From Mesorhizobium sp. AR02 (GTDB lineage Bacteria > Pseudomonadota > Alphaproteobacteria > Rhizobiales > Rhizobiaceae): a stretch of DNA of 64,000 bases. The position numbers and the translations under genes were made by a program. Positions 18,756-29,410 of the stretch are shown here, one piece after another. Location of the stretch: the NCBI RefSeq assembly GCF_024746835.1, contig NZ_CP080531.1, positions 5,848,001-5,912,000 on the forward strand, given 5' to 3'. Numbering within the stretch: position 1 is the first letter of the stretch; each line of letters opens with the position of its first letter. Under the pieces are notes generated by a model, which was not told the DNA's origin, ran no database searches, and saw only the letters and a program-made list of their open reading frames with translations.

Positions 18756-19841
18756 CGCGTCGCGCGGCTTGCTCCGATGTTCGTCCACTAAGGTCGCTCC
18801 CGGCCGGTTCGGAAAGCCGGCGCCATCGTCCTTGTAGTAATAGCTGTAGCCGTTGATCGCCGGCGCGCCGCCGAGATGGGCGTAGAGAACCCTGGATCCT
18901 TCCGGAAAGAAGTCTTTCCCGACCAGATCGATCAGCCCCTGCATCGACTTCCCCTCGTAGACCGGATCGGTGATCATGGCCTCCGTGCGGGCAGCCAGCC
19001 GGATTGCGTCGTTCGTGGCGTCGGAGGGAACGCCGTAGGCCGGATAGGCGTAGTCGGGGTTGATGATGATCTCGTCGTCGCGGACGGCGCGGCCAAGCCC
19101 GACGAGGGCGGCTGTGTCGTCGACAATGCGGCGGACCTGCGCGCGGGTCTGGTCCAGCGTCCCGGATGCGTCGATGCCGATCACCCGGTGGGCGCGATCT
19201 TGCGCGGCAAAGCCAACGATCATGCCGGCCTGCGTCGATCCGGTCACCACGCACACGATAATGTAGTCGAAGCTAAAGCCGAGATCGGCCTCTTGCCTGG
19301 CCACCTCCTCGGCGAAGCCGACATAGCCCAGCCCGCCAAACTTGTGCACCGAGGCGCCGGCCGGGATCGGATAGGGCTTGCCGCCGGCGTCCTTCACCGA
19401 CTGGATCGCATCTTCCCAGCTCTTGCGGATGCCGATGTCGAAGCCGTCGTCGACCAGCCGGCTGTCCGCGCCCATCAGGCGCGTCATCAGGATGTTCCCG
19501 ACCCGGTCGTAGACCGCATCATAATGAGGCACCCACTTCTCCTGGATCACCACGCACTTCATGCCGATCTTGGCTGCGGTCGCGGCCACCATGCGCGTGT
19601 GGTTCGACTGGACGCCGCCGATCGAGACCAGCGTGTCGGCGCCGGAGGCAATCGCATCCGGCACGATGTATTCGAGCTTGCGCAGCTTGTTGCCGCCCAT
19701 GGCGAGCCCGGAATTGCAATCGTCGCGCTTGGCGTAGACCTGCACTTTCCCGCCCAGTGCCGCGCTCAGCCGCGGCAGGTGCTCGATCGGCGTCGGGCCG
19801 AAGGTGAGGGGGTAACGTTCGAACTTTGCGAGAAGTGACAC
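18735..19841 (-). CDS. acdS: 1-aminocyclopropane-1-carboxylate (ACC) deaminase
   Basis: This PLP enzyme breaks the ethylene precursor ACC into 2-oxobutyrate and ammonia, lowering plant ethylene during root association. It shows the PLP-lysine region [24 protein letters not shown], and [19 protein letters not shown] plus YAHLGGAPA. The Glu in the third and the Leu in the last separate ACC deaminase from D-cysteine desulfhydrase. The start is GTG at 19841, with GGAG upstream. At 368 residues it exceeds the usual 337-338, because about 28 residues follow GYSYYYKD and run to a stop inside the end of the convergent Nudix gene. It is divergent from an Lrp-type regulator. Confidence 0.95.
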   Translation of the reverse strand: MSLLAKFERYPLTFGPTPIEHLPRLSAALGGKVQVYAKRDDCNSGLAMGGNKLRKLEYIVPDAIASGADTLVSIGGVQSNHTRMVAATAAKIGMKCVVIQEKWVPHYDAVYDRVGNILMTRLMGADSRLVDDGFDIGIRKSWEDAIQSVKDAGGKPYPIPAGASVHKFGGLGYVGFAEEVARQEADLGFSFDYIIVCVVTGSTQAGMIVGFAAQDRAHRVIGIDASGTLDQTRAQVRRIVDDTAALVGLGRAVRDDEIIINPDYAYPAYGVPSDATNDAIRLAARTEAMITDPVYEGKSMQGLIDLVGKDFFPEGSRVLYAHLGGAPAINGYSYYYKDDGAGFPNRPGATLVDEHRSKPRDALPPLFP

Positions 19842-19933
19842 CGGTTTGTCTCCGCCATGGTCGTTTTGGATGGGCGAAGAATAGGCGGACTCATGCGGAA
19901 GGTGCTCTCGAACTTTGACCAGAAACTTTCGCA

Positions 19934-19963
19934 TACTCCAGAAATGTGCGATTAGATGGAGTA
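19934..19963. promoter_or_regulatory. Candidate Lrp-type binding site between acdS and its regulator
   Basis: Inverted arms TACTCCA and TGGAGTA are separated by 16 bases in the 145-base gap between acdS and the divergent regulator. An Lrp octamer or dimer could bridge them. The functional reading is inferred from position and symmetry only. Confidence 0.55.
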
Positions 19964-19986
19964 CTTGATCCAAGAAGAGCTGAAAA

Positions 19987-20463
19987 ATGGAAGAATCTTC
20001 CACGCAGGCCCTTGATCGTATCGACGTCAGGATCCTGCGCGTCCTGCAAGCCGAGGGACGGCTGACAAATGCGGAACTGGCGGTCCGGGTGAATGTCAGC
20101 GCGGCCACCTGCCATCGGCGCACGCAGCGCCTGTTCGATGAAGGCTACATCACCGGGGTTCGGGCCGAGATTGCGCCGGTTGCGGTCGGACTTGGCGCGC
20201 TGGTGATGGTCGGCGTGGTGCTCGACCGCTCGACGCCGGAAAGCTTTGCCGCTTTCGAGGCGGCCGTGCACGAGCTCAAGGAGGTGCTGGATTGCAATCT
20301 CGTGGCGGGCGACTTCGACTATCTGTTGAAGATAAGGGTTCGCGACATGGCGGATTTCAACAAGCTCCACGGGCAGAAGCTGATCGCGCTGCCGGGGGTT
20401 CGGCAAACCCGGACATTCTTCGTCATGAAGGAGGTCAAGGAGAATGCGCGGCTGCCGTTTTGA
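19987..20463 (+). CDS. acdR: Lrp/AsnC-family regulator of ACC deaminase
   Basis: This 158-residue protein has an N-terminal AsnC-type helix-turn-helix ([20 protein letters not shown], then [18 protein letters not shown]) and a C-terminal RAM ligand-binding domain ([15 protein letters not shown]). It is divergent from acdS. In rhizobia and pseudomonads an Lrp-type gene at this spot (acdR/lrpL) activates acdS in response to ACC, so the assignment rests on both family and context. The symbol acdR is therefore an inference. Confidence 0.88.
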   Translation: MEESSTQALDRIDVRILRVLQAEGRLTNAELAVRVNVSAATCHRRTQRLFDEGYITGVRAEIAPVAVGLGALVMVGVVLDRSTPESFAAFEAAVHELKEVLDCNLVAGDFDYLLKIRVRDMADFNKLHGQKLIALPGVRQTRTFFVMKEVKENARLPF

Positions 20464-20490
20464 CGGGCTTGAGCCGAAAGTCGCGTGAGG

Positions 20491-20721
20491 TCAGCCTTGC
20501 CGCTTTTTCCTGTCGTTGCGGACGGCAACGAAGAACAGGATCACGCTGAGGCCGAGAAAGCCGCCCATGGCCATTCCCATGGTCTGGCCGACGACCGCCT
20601 GGAAGTCGCCGGTGACGCGGCCGGGATTGGCGATGCCGTAGCGGGCGAGATACCACCAGATGCCGGCAAGAGCGGCCTCTACGACCACGACGACGATCGA
20701 CACCCGTGCCTTGTAGCTCAT
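20491..20721 (-). CDS. Small two-helix membrane protein
   Basis: This 76-residue protein has two predicted membrane segments (VSIVVVVVEAALAGIWWYLA and MAMGGFLGLSVILFFVAV) and a basic C-terminus NDRKKRQG. GGAAGAGCC precedes the ATG at 20721; the longer frame to 20793 has no such support. I do not recognise a family. It ends 27 bases from the convergent regulator's stop. Confidence 0.6.
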   Translation of the reverse strand: MSYKARVSIVVVVVEAALAGIWWYLARYGIANPGRVTGDFQAVVGQTMGMAMGGFLGLSVILFFVAVRNDRKKRQG

Positions 20722-20952
20722 CGGCTCTTCCTTGCTTCGATCGCATGGCGCAGTGGCGCGACGATTATCCAATGCCGTACTACGCGCTAGCACCGCCCGC
20801 CTGACGGCGACAGGGCTTCCGGTGCGGCAGGCTCAAGAATTTCAAAGTCCGGTTGGTCGATCGGCATTTCGCAAGTGGCTCTTTCTGCACGAGCAGCCCC
20901 CTATTAATTCGGGTGCAAGGCAGCGGATGAAGCCTCGCGAAAGTGAAATGGA

Positions 20953-21897
20953 ATGACAGTTGAAGCGAGACCGGCGCTGACACGAGCGGCAATCATGCTC
21001 TCAGCCGGTATGGCCATATCCGGCACGGCCGGTCTCTTCTCCATCGAGTCAGGCCAACCTACGCTCAACGTCATCTTTTTTCGCTGTGTCTTCGGCGCGA
21101 TAGCGCTTGTCGGATGGAGCGCCCTGCGAGAAGGATGGAAGAGCCTCTTCATCACGGACAGGGCATTGTGGCCGCTCGTATTCGTCAGCGGCATTTGCCT
21201 CGTGCTGAACTGGGTGGCCCTGTTCCAGGCCTTCAAACTGACCTCGATCGGGTTTGCGACGATCATCTATCATCTGCAACCGTTCTGGATCGTGCTGGCA
21301 GGCGCATTTTTGCTGAGGGAAGGGCTGTCGCGGCACAAACTGGGATGGATCTGCGTCGCCTTTCTCGGCCTCGTCCTGACGATCATACCGAAACTCGGCG
21401 TCATGCGGGCGGATCATGACTGGCTTCTCGGTGTCGGCCTGGCGCTCGTCGCGTCGCTATTTTATGCCGCCACCACCTTGACCACGCGAGCCGTCAAATC
21501 GGTGAAGCCGAGCGTTCTCAGCGCCATTCACTGCCTGATCGGCGTCATCGTTTTCGCGCCGTTCGTCGATCTGGCCGCACTTCAGGGTGGCGGCAATACG
21601 ACGTGGGGCTGGGCGATGTGGGGCTGGCTTGTCGGCCTTGGCGTCATCCATACCGGCGTCGTGTATATCTTGCTCTATTCGTCCTATTCCAGGCTGCCGA
21701 TCACGATCATCGCTGCCGGGTCGTTCCTCAATCCGGTTGCCGCCTTGCTCACGGACTTTTTCGTATTCGGCCGCTCGATAAGCGCCATGCAGGGCGCCGG
21801 GCTGATCCTGATCCTGCTGGCGGGGCTTGCCGTGAACCTTGGCTGGCCGTTCGGTTTTGGCTCGGCACGCAGAGTTGCGCCGTCGCAAGAACCCTGA
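20953..21897 (+). CDS. EamA/DMT-superfamily transporter
   Basis: This 314-residue protein has ten hydrophobic segments arranged as two EamA repeats, with conserved elements IIYHLQPFWIVLAGAF in the first half and AAGSFLNPVAALLTDFFVFG in the second. Family members export amino acids or metabolites; the substrate is unknown. The 230-base stretch upstream of it contains no other gene or clear regulatory element that I can see. Confidence 0.88.
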   Translation: MTVEARPALTRAAIMLSAGMAISGTAGLFSIESGQPTLNVIFFRCVFGAIALVGWSALREGWKSLFITDRALWPLVFVSGICLVLNWVALFQAFKLTSIGFATIIYHLQPFWIVLAGAFLLREGLSRHKLGWICVAFLGLVLTIIPKLGVMRADHDWLLGVGLALVASLFYAATTLTTRAVKSVKPSVLSAIHCLIGVIVFAPFVDLAALQGGGNTTWGWAMWGWLVGLGVIHTGVVYILLYSSYSRLPITIIAAGSFLNPVAALLTDFFVFGRSISAMQGAGLILILLAGLAVNLGWPFGFGSARRVAPSQEP

Positions 21898-21909
21898 TCT
21901 CGCCGGGAG

Positions 21910-23123
<1,214 letters not shown>

Positions 23124-23127
<4 letters not shown>

Positions 23128-23831
23128 GCCAGCTCTACCTTCATGGTGTCGGAGGCGACGTGGCCGTCGAGGAAGCGAATGGTGCGCTCGGCATAGTCGG
23201 CGACGTCTGCCTCATGCGTGACCATGGCCACAGTCAGTCCAAGCTCCTTGTTAAGCTGGGTCAGCAACTCCATGATCTCATGCGTACGGGCAGTGTCGAG
23301 ATTGCCGGTCGGCTCGTCGGCGACGAGCAGCGTCGGCCGGGTGACGATGGCGCGTGCGATCGCCACGCGCTGCTGCTGGCCGCCGGAGAGTTCGGCCGGC
23401 GTGTGATGCTCGCGGCCGACAAGGCCGACCTGCGCCAGCGCCTGCATGGCAAGGTCGCGGCGCTCGCGGCTAGCCACGCCGCGATAGATCAGCGGCAGTT
23501 CAACATTTTCGGCCGCGGTGGTGCGCGCCAGCAGATTGTAGCCCTGGAAGACGAAGCCGACATAGAGGTTGCGCAGCATGGCGCGGCGGTTGCGGTCGAG
23601 CCGGCCGGCGTCGACGCCCATGAAGGAATAGGTTCCAGCCGTCGGCGTGTCGAGGCAGCCGATGATGTTCATCGCCGTCGATTTGCCGGAACCGGACGGA
23701 CCCATGATGGCGACGAATTCGCCGCGCCGGATGGCAAGGTCGACGCCGGCCAGTGCGTGCACGCGGGCCTCGCCCTGGCCGTAGCTTTTCCAGACCTTGT
23801 CGAAGGTGATGAGGGGCGCGCCGGCGGCCAC
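23124..23831 (-). CDS. MacB-like ABC transporter ATP-binding protein
   Basis: This 235-residue ABC ATPase of the LolD/MacB group has Walker [10 protein letters not shown] (about residues 40-48), the LSGGQQQR signature, Walker [13 protein letters not shown] and a switch histidine in VTHEADVA. It starts at GTG 23831, 4 bases after the adaptor's stop, and its end overlaps the permease start as ATGA. It powers the permease encoded next to it. Confidence 0.94.
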
Positions 23832-23835
23832 GGAA

Positions 23836-25128
23836 TCAGCTCCGCGGCTGCGAGGCGGTGATGACCTGCGCGCCTTCCTCCAGGCCGGAGGTGATCTCGG
23901 TCAGTTCGCCATCGGTCGAGCCGATCTTGACGTTGACCGGATGCGGCCGGCCGTTCTCCAGCACATAGAGCGTGCGCGAGCCGTCGGTGGGGGCCGTTGC
24001 GGCCTGGCGCTGGCGATTGCCGCCGGGACGACCCATACGGCCCGTGAACAGGTCGCTCAGGCTCCAGCCACGGGCCGCCTGCTGCGCCGGGCGATAGCGG
24101 AAGGCGCTAGCTGGCACTGTGAGCACGCCCTTGGCTTCCCTCGTGACGACCGAAACAGTGGCGGTCATGCCTGGGCGCAGCAGCAGCTCGTTGTTGTCGA
24201 CCTCGAGCCGCGCATTGTAGGTAACGACGCCGTCTGTCGTGACCGAGGCGTAGGAGATGTCGCGGATTTCGGCATCGAACGGCCGATCCGGAAAGGCATC
24301 GACGGTGAAACGTGCATGCTGGCCGGGCTTGACGGCGCCGATGTCGGCCTCGTCGACCGCCGCCACCAGTTCCATGTTCCGCAGATCCGCGGCGATGATG
24401 AACAGAACCGGCGCCTGCAGCGAGGAGGCGACCGTCTGGCCGGGGTCGACCGAACGCGTCAGCACGATGCCGTCGATCGGCGCGTAGATGGTGCTGTTGG
24501 CAAGGTCGGTCTGCTGTGATTTGAGATCGGCATTGGCGATGGCGAGATTGGCGTTAGCGCTATCGAGCGCTGCCTTGGCGCGGTCGCGCGTCGCGGTCGC
24601 CGCCTCGAGCGACTGGTCGGTCGCCATGCCGCGCTTGGTCAGGGCCGCCGCGCGCACCAGCGCGCTTTCGTTCTCGGCGAGCGTCACCGTGGCATCCTCG
24701 ACATTGGCAGCGGCTCCCTTGGCGGAAGCCTCGGCGCGTTCGATCTGGACCTGCAGCTTGGCGGTGTCGAGGGCGGCCAGCACGTCTCCCTTCTTCACCT
24801 GCTGGTTCTCGTTGACCGAGACCGAGCGTATGATGCCGGAGAGCTGGCTGGAAATGTCGACCTGGGTGAGGGGCTGCAGCGTGCCCGTCGCCGACACCTG
24901 GACGGTGAGGTCGGCCTTGGCGGCCGGCACGGTGGTGTAATCGACCTTGGCGGGCGTGCCCGCAAACCATTGATAGAGGCCAAGACCGGCGGCAAGCACG
25001 ATCAGGGTCAGCAGCGCATAGAGCCAGCCACGCCGGCGCGACTTGCTTCGCCCCTTTTTATCGAGCCCAAGCGCCGTCTCGATGGCGGAATCCGATTCCG
25101 TCTTTGGCAGATTGACAATCTGGTCCAC
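23836..25128 (-). CDS. MacA-like periplasmic adaptor of a tripartite efflux pump
   Basis: This 430-residue HlyD/MacA-type membrane-fusion protein has an N-terminal cytoplasmic stretch, one membrane anchor (GWLYALLTLIVLAAGLGLYQ), and a lipoyl-like half GTLQPLTQVDISSQLSG. A long coiled-coil hairpin, rich in Ala/Lys/Glu, spans about residues 110-220; beta-barrel and membrane-proximal domains follow. It links the ABC pair to an outer-membrane channel, which is not encoded in this cluster. It is the first gene of the operon. Confidence 0.92.
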   Translation of the reverse strand: MDQIVNLPKTESDSAIETALGLDKKGRSKSRRRGWLYALLTLIVLAAGLGLYQWFAGTPAKVDYTTVPAAKADLTVQVSATGTLQPLTQVDISSQLSGIIRSVSVNENQQVKKGDVLAALDTAKLQVQIERAEASAKGAAANVEDATVTLAENESALVRAAALTKRGMATDQSLEAATATRDRAKAALDSANANLAIANADLKSQQTDLANSTIYAPIDGIVLTRSVDPGQTVASSLQAPVLFIIAADLRNMELVAAVDEADIGAVKPGQHARFTVDAFPDRPFDAEIRDISYASVTTDGVVTYNARLEVDNNELLLRPGMTATVSVVTREAKGVLTVPASAFRYRPAQQAARGWSLSDLFTGRMGRPGGNRQRQAATAPTDGSRTLYVLENGRPHPVNVKIGSTDGELTEITSGLEEGAQVITASQPRS

Positions 25129-25229
25129 GCTGGACCCCTATGATGCGCAATGTCCCTATCTGTTCACAGATCAGGCTTGATGGTTCGAATATCAAATTAA
25201 ATTTCGCCCATGTTGGGATTGAGGCAGGA

Positions 25230-26135
25230 ATGCAAACCCGGAATTACCTACTTTACGATGTGTTTACGACCGAGCGACTGGCCGGCAACCCGCTGGCGGT
25301 GGTGTTGGATTGCAAAGGTCTGGACACGGCCGCGATGCAGGCCATTGCGCGCGAATTCAACCTGTCCGAATCGGTCTTTGTGCTGCCGCCGGACAATCCC
25401 AAGCATAAAAACCGCATCCGCATCTTCACGCCCGACTATGAAATGCCCTTCGCCGGCCACCCGACAGTGGGTTCGGCAATCGCGCTGGCCGAACTGGCGG
25501 AAGAGGGCGCCGGCATTTTCGTGCTGGAAGAAAACATCGGTCCGGTGCGCTGCGCGGTCAGCAAACACGACGGCGCCACCTTCGCCGAGTTCGACCTGGC
25601 GAAATTGCCGGAACCGTTGAAGCTGGAGGCCGATCCGCAGGCGATTGGTGCTGCCCTTGGCCTGGCGCCACATGAGATCGGTTTCGAGAATCACCGTGTC
25701 GCCTTCTGGTCGGCGGGCGTGCCCTATGTGACCATTCCGGTCGCCAATCTCGAAGCGGCGGGCCGCATCCGGCTGGACAACCAGGCGTGGTCGGAACTGG
25801 CGCCGCGCAAGAGCGAATGGGCCTTCGCCAGCCCCTATGTCTATTGCCGCGAGACGGTGAACCACGAAAGCGCCTTCCATGTCCGCATGATCGTGCCCGG
25901 CACGCCTTCCTATGAAGACCCGGCAACTGGTTCTGCAGCGGCCGCCTTCGCTGGCGCCATCTTGCTTTTCGACGGCCCGACGGATGGCATTTCACAGCTG
26001 TGGATCGAGCAGGGGCTGGAGATGGGCCGGCCGTCGCGCATCCGCCTGGAACTGACCGTGCAAGGCGGAAAACTGGCCTCGGCGCGCATTGGCGGCCATG
26101 CGGTCAAGGTGGCGGAAGGCAAGCTATTCGTCTGA
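25230..26135 (+). CDS. PhzF-family isomerase-like protein
   Basis: This 301-residue protein has the two-domain PhzF/DapF fold pattern: NYLLYDVFTTERLAGNPLAV at the N-terminus, the catalytic-type Glu in FNLSESVFVL (about residue 46), PFAGHPTVGSA and the closing DPATGSAAAAFAG. PhzF catalyses an isomerisation in phenazine synthesis, but most bacterial relatives have unknown substrates, and no phenazine genes are nearby. I took the ATG at 25230, with GAGG upstream, over the earlier ATG at 25140. Confidence 0.88.
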   Translation: MQTRNYLLYDVFTTERLAGNPLAVVLDCKGLDTAAMQAIAREFNLSESVFVLPPDNPKHKNRIRIFTPDYEMPFAGHPTVGSAIALAELAEEGAGIFVLEENIGPVRCAVSKHDGATFAEFDLAKLPEPLKLEADPQAIGAALGLAPHEIGFENHRVAFWSAGVPYVTIPVANLEAAGRIRLDNQAWSELAPRKSEWAFASPYVYCRETVNHESAFHVRMIVPGTPSYEDPATGSAAAAFAGAILLFDGPTDGISQLWIEQGLEMGRPSRIRLELTVQGGKLASARIGGHAVKVAEGKLFV

Positions 26136-26241
26136 TCGCGGGAAGGCTTTGTCGATTTGTCGGGAAATGATTCCGGCAGGGCTAGACATGACCGATGGTG
26201 GCGGCTATATGCCCGCCAACGCCGGTTTTTGCCGGCCGAGT

Positions 26242-26317
<76 letters not shown>

Positions 26318-26486
26318 AATTCCTAGAAGACTTGGTGGAAAGACCCTGAAAGCGAGACGCGTCGACGCGTCCCCGGCATTTGTCGATTGCTGTGCGCTAC
26401 CGTGTGGGCGCCCCGCATCCTCTTGACAATCGGGTTTGCAAGCCATCACAGAACTGCATGATTTTCGGCTGAATTAAAAGGCAATC

Positions 26487-27485
26487 ATGGCCGACCCAAA
26501 AAGCGTTTTCGTTTCCTATTCTTGGGACAGCGAAGATCACAAGGTGTGGGTGAGAACCCTAGCTGAACGACTAGTTTCGAATGGCGTTCACGCCTACCTC
26601 GATGACTGGGATGTTCAGTACGGCGAAAGCCTTACGCAATTTATGGAAGAAAAGCTTCCTACCGCAGATTTTGTATTCATCGTCTGCACCCCGCAGTACG
26701 CAACCAAGTCAACGGCGAGGAAAGGGGGTGTCGGATATGAAGCACAAATCATTTCATCTCACATCGCGGCGTCTATCGAGCGGTCGAAATTTGTACCGAT
26801 CCTTCGGACCGGCAAACTAGCTCCAGATGATCCAGATTGTGCCATGCCCCCGCATTTTCGTGGGATCAGGGCAATCGATATGCGCGCTGATGATCAGTTC
26901 GACACGATGTTCGAGAACCTATTGAGACACGTGTACGGGAAGCCGGCTCTGACCCGGCCGAGCCTTGGTAAGCCACCCTCATATGTACTAGGACATATCG
27001 AAAGCTTGCCGATGATCGACCTTGTCCGACTCGCCAATTTCGAAATCGAACATTGGGAATTGCAGAGCGGCGTAGTCCGCAATGAACTGCATCCCGAGAC
27101 CTTTGAGATACCGAGCGAGGCAACGCGCAGATCGCTCGCTGTGGACGATGTCGTCAAGTTGATGTTTGAATACCGTTATCCGGAGGGCTTTGACGAAGAC
27201 ATCGTCCCTGGCGGTGAGCGGATGTGGGTAAAAATTGTCGGCTTGAATGGCCCATATTTTATCGGGCGATTGAACAACTCGCCCGTCTGCACCGCTGATT
27301 GGCATGATCTAGACTATGATAGCCAAGTGGTTTTCCTTCCAGAGCACGTCATCGACTTTGACAAGGGCGGTAAAGATTCCGCCGTCGCCATAGCGGCGCA
27401 TGAGAAAGCGGACCGCAAGAAATCGACCAAAAAGCATACCGAGGTCGAGCGTCGAACTGGAAATAGGACTCGAGTGAAGAAGTAA
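26487..27485 (+). CDS. SEFIR (TIR-like) domain protein with a DUF2314-like C-terminus
   Basis: This 332-residue protein begins with a SEFIR domain: VFVSYSWDSEDHKVWVRTLA at residues 8-27, AYLDDWD, then FVFIVCTPQYATKS and GGVGYEAQII, whose Glu is in the position of the catalytic residue of TIR NADases. The middle (about 155-220) is unassigned. Residues 223-290 resemble DUF2314: VDDVVKLMFEY, GERMWVKIVG, IGRLNNSPVC and LDYDSQVVFLPEHVIDF. The tail is Lys-rich. Base use looks less GC-rich than in the neighbours. It lies alone, just after tRNA-Lys. SEFIR proteins can act in phage defence by NAD depletion, so a role in abortive infection is plausible but unproven. I found no repeat of the tRNA end downstream. 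Confidence 0.8.
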   Translation: MADPKSVFVSYSWDSEDHKVWVRTLAERLVSNGVHAYLDDWDVQYGESLTQFMEEKLPTADFVFIVCTPQYATKSTARKGGVGYEAQIISSHIAASIERSKFVPILRTGKLAPDDPDCAMPPHFRGIRAIDMRADDQFDTMFENLLRHVYGKPALTRPSLGKPPSYVLGHIESLPMIDLVRLANFEIEHWELQSGVVRNELHPETFEIPSEATRRSLAVDDVVKLMFEYRYPEGFDEDIVPGGERMWVKIVGLNGPYFIGRLNNSPVCTADWHDLDYDSQVVFLPEHVIDFDKGGKDSAVAIAAHEKADRKKSTKKHTEVERRTGNRTRVKK

Positions 27486-27536
27486 CTGCGAGCGTCCCCT
27501 GCCGTGTGAACATGCCCGGAACCGCTAACTGCGGAC

Positions 27537-28547
27537 CTACTTCTCCGAGACCCCTGCCTCGGCAAAGCTCGCCATCCTTGCATGGCACTCCAGTGCCGAG
27601 CGGACGATGTTGACGGCGAGGCAGGCGCCGGAGCCTTCGCCGAGCCGCATGCCGAGATCGAGCAGCGGCGGCAGGTCGAGCGCTTCGAGCAGGCCGCGAT
27701 GACCCGATTCGGCCGAGACATGGGCCGCGATGGTGTGGGCGAGGCCGGTCGGGTGCAGCCTGGCCAGTGGGGCGGCGGCGGCAGTGCAGACGAAGCCGTC
27801 GAGCAGCACGGGTATGCCGAGATGGCGGGCGGCAAGCGTGGCGCCGAAGATGGCGGCGAGTTCGCGGCCGCCGAGTGAAGCGGCAACGCCGAGCGGATCG
27901 GTGAGGGCGGCGGCGTGGCGCTTGAGGCCGGCTTCGATGGCGACCACCTTGCGCTTGAGACCGGCATCGTCGACGCCGGTGCCGCGCCCGGTCCATTTTT
28001 CCGCGCCACCGCCAAACAGCGCCGCCGAAATGGCGGCCGCCGGCGTGGTGTTGCCGATGCCCATCTCGCCGAAGCAGATCAGGTCGAGGTCTTTCGTCAC
28101 CGCGTCATAGCCTGCGGAGACGGCGGCGAGAAACGCCGTCTCGTCCATTGCCGGCACTTGCGTGAAGTCACCGGTAGGATGGTCGAGGTCGAGCGGGATG
28201 ACATCGAGTTCGGCGCCGGCGATGCGGGCGAGCTGGTTGATGGCGGCGCCGCCGCCGGCGAAATTCGCCACCATCTGCACGGTGACCTCGGAGGGGAAAG
28301 CCGACACGCCCTGCGCGGTGACGCCGTGGTTGCCGGCGAAGACGAACACCTTCACCCGGTCGAGTTTCGGCATATCGCGGCCCTGCCAGCGCGCCAGCCA
28401 TGCAGCGATGGTCTCCAGTCGGCCGAGGCTGCCTTGCGGCTTGGTCAGCGTGTCCTGGCGGCGGGCAACGGCCTTTGCGGCCGTATCGCTGCCGGTGGGC
28501 AGGTCAAGGCAGGCGGCGCGCAGTTCATCGAGGGATTTGAAGGGCAT
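27537..28547 (-). CDS. cobT: Nicotinate-nucleotide:dimethylbenzimidazole phosphoribosyltransferase
   Basis: This 336-residue enzyme makes alpha-ribazole phosphate from dimethylbenzimidazole and nicotinate mononucleotide, preparing the lower ligand of cobalamin. Family landmarks are KPQGSLGRLE (residues 34-43), FAGNHGVTAQGVSAFPSEVT, GEMGIGNTTPAAA and the C-terminal LDLGMRLGEGSGA, which bears the active-site Glu. In Pseudomonas denitrificans naming it is CobU. It is the last gene of the minus-strand cobalamin cluster and is followed, convergently, by the SEFIR gene. Confidence 0.97.
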   Translation of the reverse strand: MPFKSLDELRAACLDLPTGSDTAAKAVARRQDTLTKPQGSLGRLETIAAWLARWQGRDMPKLDRVKVFVFAGNHGVTAQGVSAFPSEVTVQMVANFAGGGAAINQLARIAGAELDVIPLDLDHPTGDFTQVPAMDETAFLAAVSAGYDAVTKDLDLICFGEMGIGNTTPAAAISAALFGGGAEKWTGRGTGVDDAGLKRKVVAIEAGLKRHAAALTDPLGVAASLGGRELAAIFGATLAARHLGIPVLLDGFVCTAAAAPLARLHPTGLAHTIAAHVSAESGHRGLLEALDLPPLLDLGMRLGEGSGACLAVNIVRSALECHARMASFAEAGVSEK

Positions 28548-28586
28548 GGGGGAAAGTCTCCGAAAGGGAATCAGGCCAAAGGGGAT

Positions 28587-29366
28587 TCAGGAAAGGGCTA
28601 CGGACGCGACGAGCAGCACCGCGATTTCGCTTACCTGCTGCAAGGCGCCGATCGTGTCGCCGGTCTGGCCACCGATCTGGTTGAGGCAAAGAGCATGAAA
28701 GGCGGCAAAGAGCAGGCCGAGCAGGATCAGTGCGGCGATCGCGCCGCCGGCACCAAGCAGGAGAAGCGGGATCGCGCCAAGCACGGCGCCGGCGATTGCC
28801 GTTTCCAGCGAGACGGTGCCGGCGCCGGCCGAGAGGCCGTCGTCGCGCGCCGGGGGCAAGAGATGCATGAAGGCGCCCAGCACGCCACGCGAGGCGGCGT
28901 GGGCGGCAACAAGGGCAAAGAGAGCCTGCGTGGGGTCCACCAATTGCGACAGCGCGCTCCAGCGGATCAGCAGCGACAGGGCCAACGCCATGGCGCCATA
29001 GGCGCCGATGCGGCTGTCGCGCATGATCTCCAGTTTGCGGCCGCGCGATTTGCCGCCGCCAAAGCCGTCGGCGACATCGGACAGTCCATCCTCATGCAGG
29101 CAGCCGGTGGTGATCACCGTTGCGACAAGGGCAAGGGCTGCTGCCGGGCCCATGGCAAGGCCAAACCGTTCCGCCGTGGCAAAGACGATCGCGCCGATCA
29201 GGCCGACGACAAGGCCGGCGATGGGGGCGGCCCAGATCGCGGCGGCAAGGCTTCGGCCGCGAAAATCGAGGTCGGGCAAGGGCAGGCGGGTGAAGAAGAC
29301 CAGGCAGAGCGCGATGTCGCTAGGGATCTGCCGTGGCGAAAGGGTCATGCTCCGCAGCTTGAGCAT
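28587..29366 (-). CDS. cobS: Adenosylcobinamide-GDP ribazoletransferase (cobalamin synthase)
   Basis: This inner-membrane enzyme of about 259 residues joins alpha-ribazole to adenosylcobinamide-GDP (CobV in P. denitrificans naming). It has the start FFTRLPLPDLDFRGRSL, GCLHEDGLSDVADGFGGGKSRGRKLEIMRDSRIG (metal-site region), and several membrane helices. The start is uncertain: ATG at 29366 (GGAAAAG upstream) or 29348. The extension to 29402 lies in an intergenic repeat and is unlikely to be coding. Confidence 0.95.
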   Translation of the reverse strand: MLKLRSMTLSPRQIPSDIALCLVFFTRLPLPDLDFRGRSLAAAIWAAPIAGLVVGLIGAIVFATAERFGLAMGPAAALALVATVITTGCLHEDGLSDVADGFGGGKSRGRKLEIMRDSRIGAYGAMALALSLLIRWSALSQLVDPTQALFALVAAHAASRGVLGAFMHLLPPARDDGLSAGAGTVSLETAIAGAVLGAIPLLLLGAGGAIAALILLGLLFAAFHALCLNQIGGQTGDTIGALQQVSEIAVLLVASVALS

Positions 29367-29402
29367 GATCTTTTCCGAAAACCGGTCGCCATTTTTCGGC
29401 AT
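29356..29402. repeat. Short intergenic palindrome before cobS
   Basis: Arms CCGAAAA (29375) and TTTTCGG (29393) flank ACCGGTCGCCAT, next to GAGCATGATC. I recall this sequence type as a very common intergenic element in Mesorhizobium and Rhizobium; copy number cannot be checked here. It overlaps the start region of cobS. Confidence 0.55.
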
Positions 29403-29410
29403 TTTGCTCT

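Noticed and set aside
26318..27540. Integrated element at tRNA-Lys with an att repeat
   Set aside because: I found no copy of the tRNA 3' end downstream of the SEFIR gene and no integrase, so integration at the tRNA is not supported beyond position.
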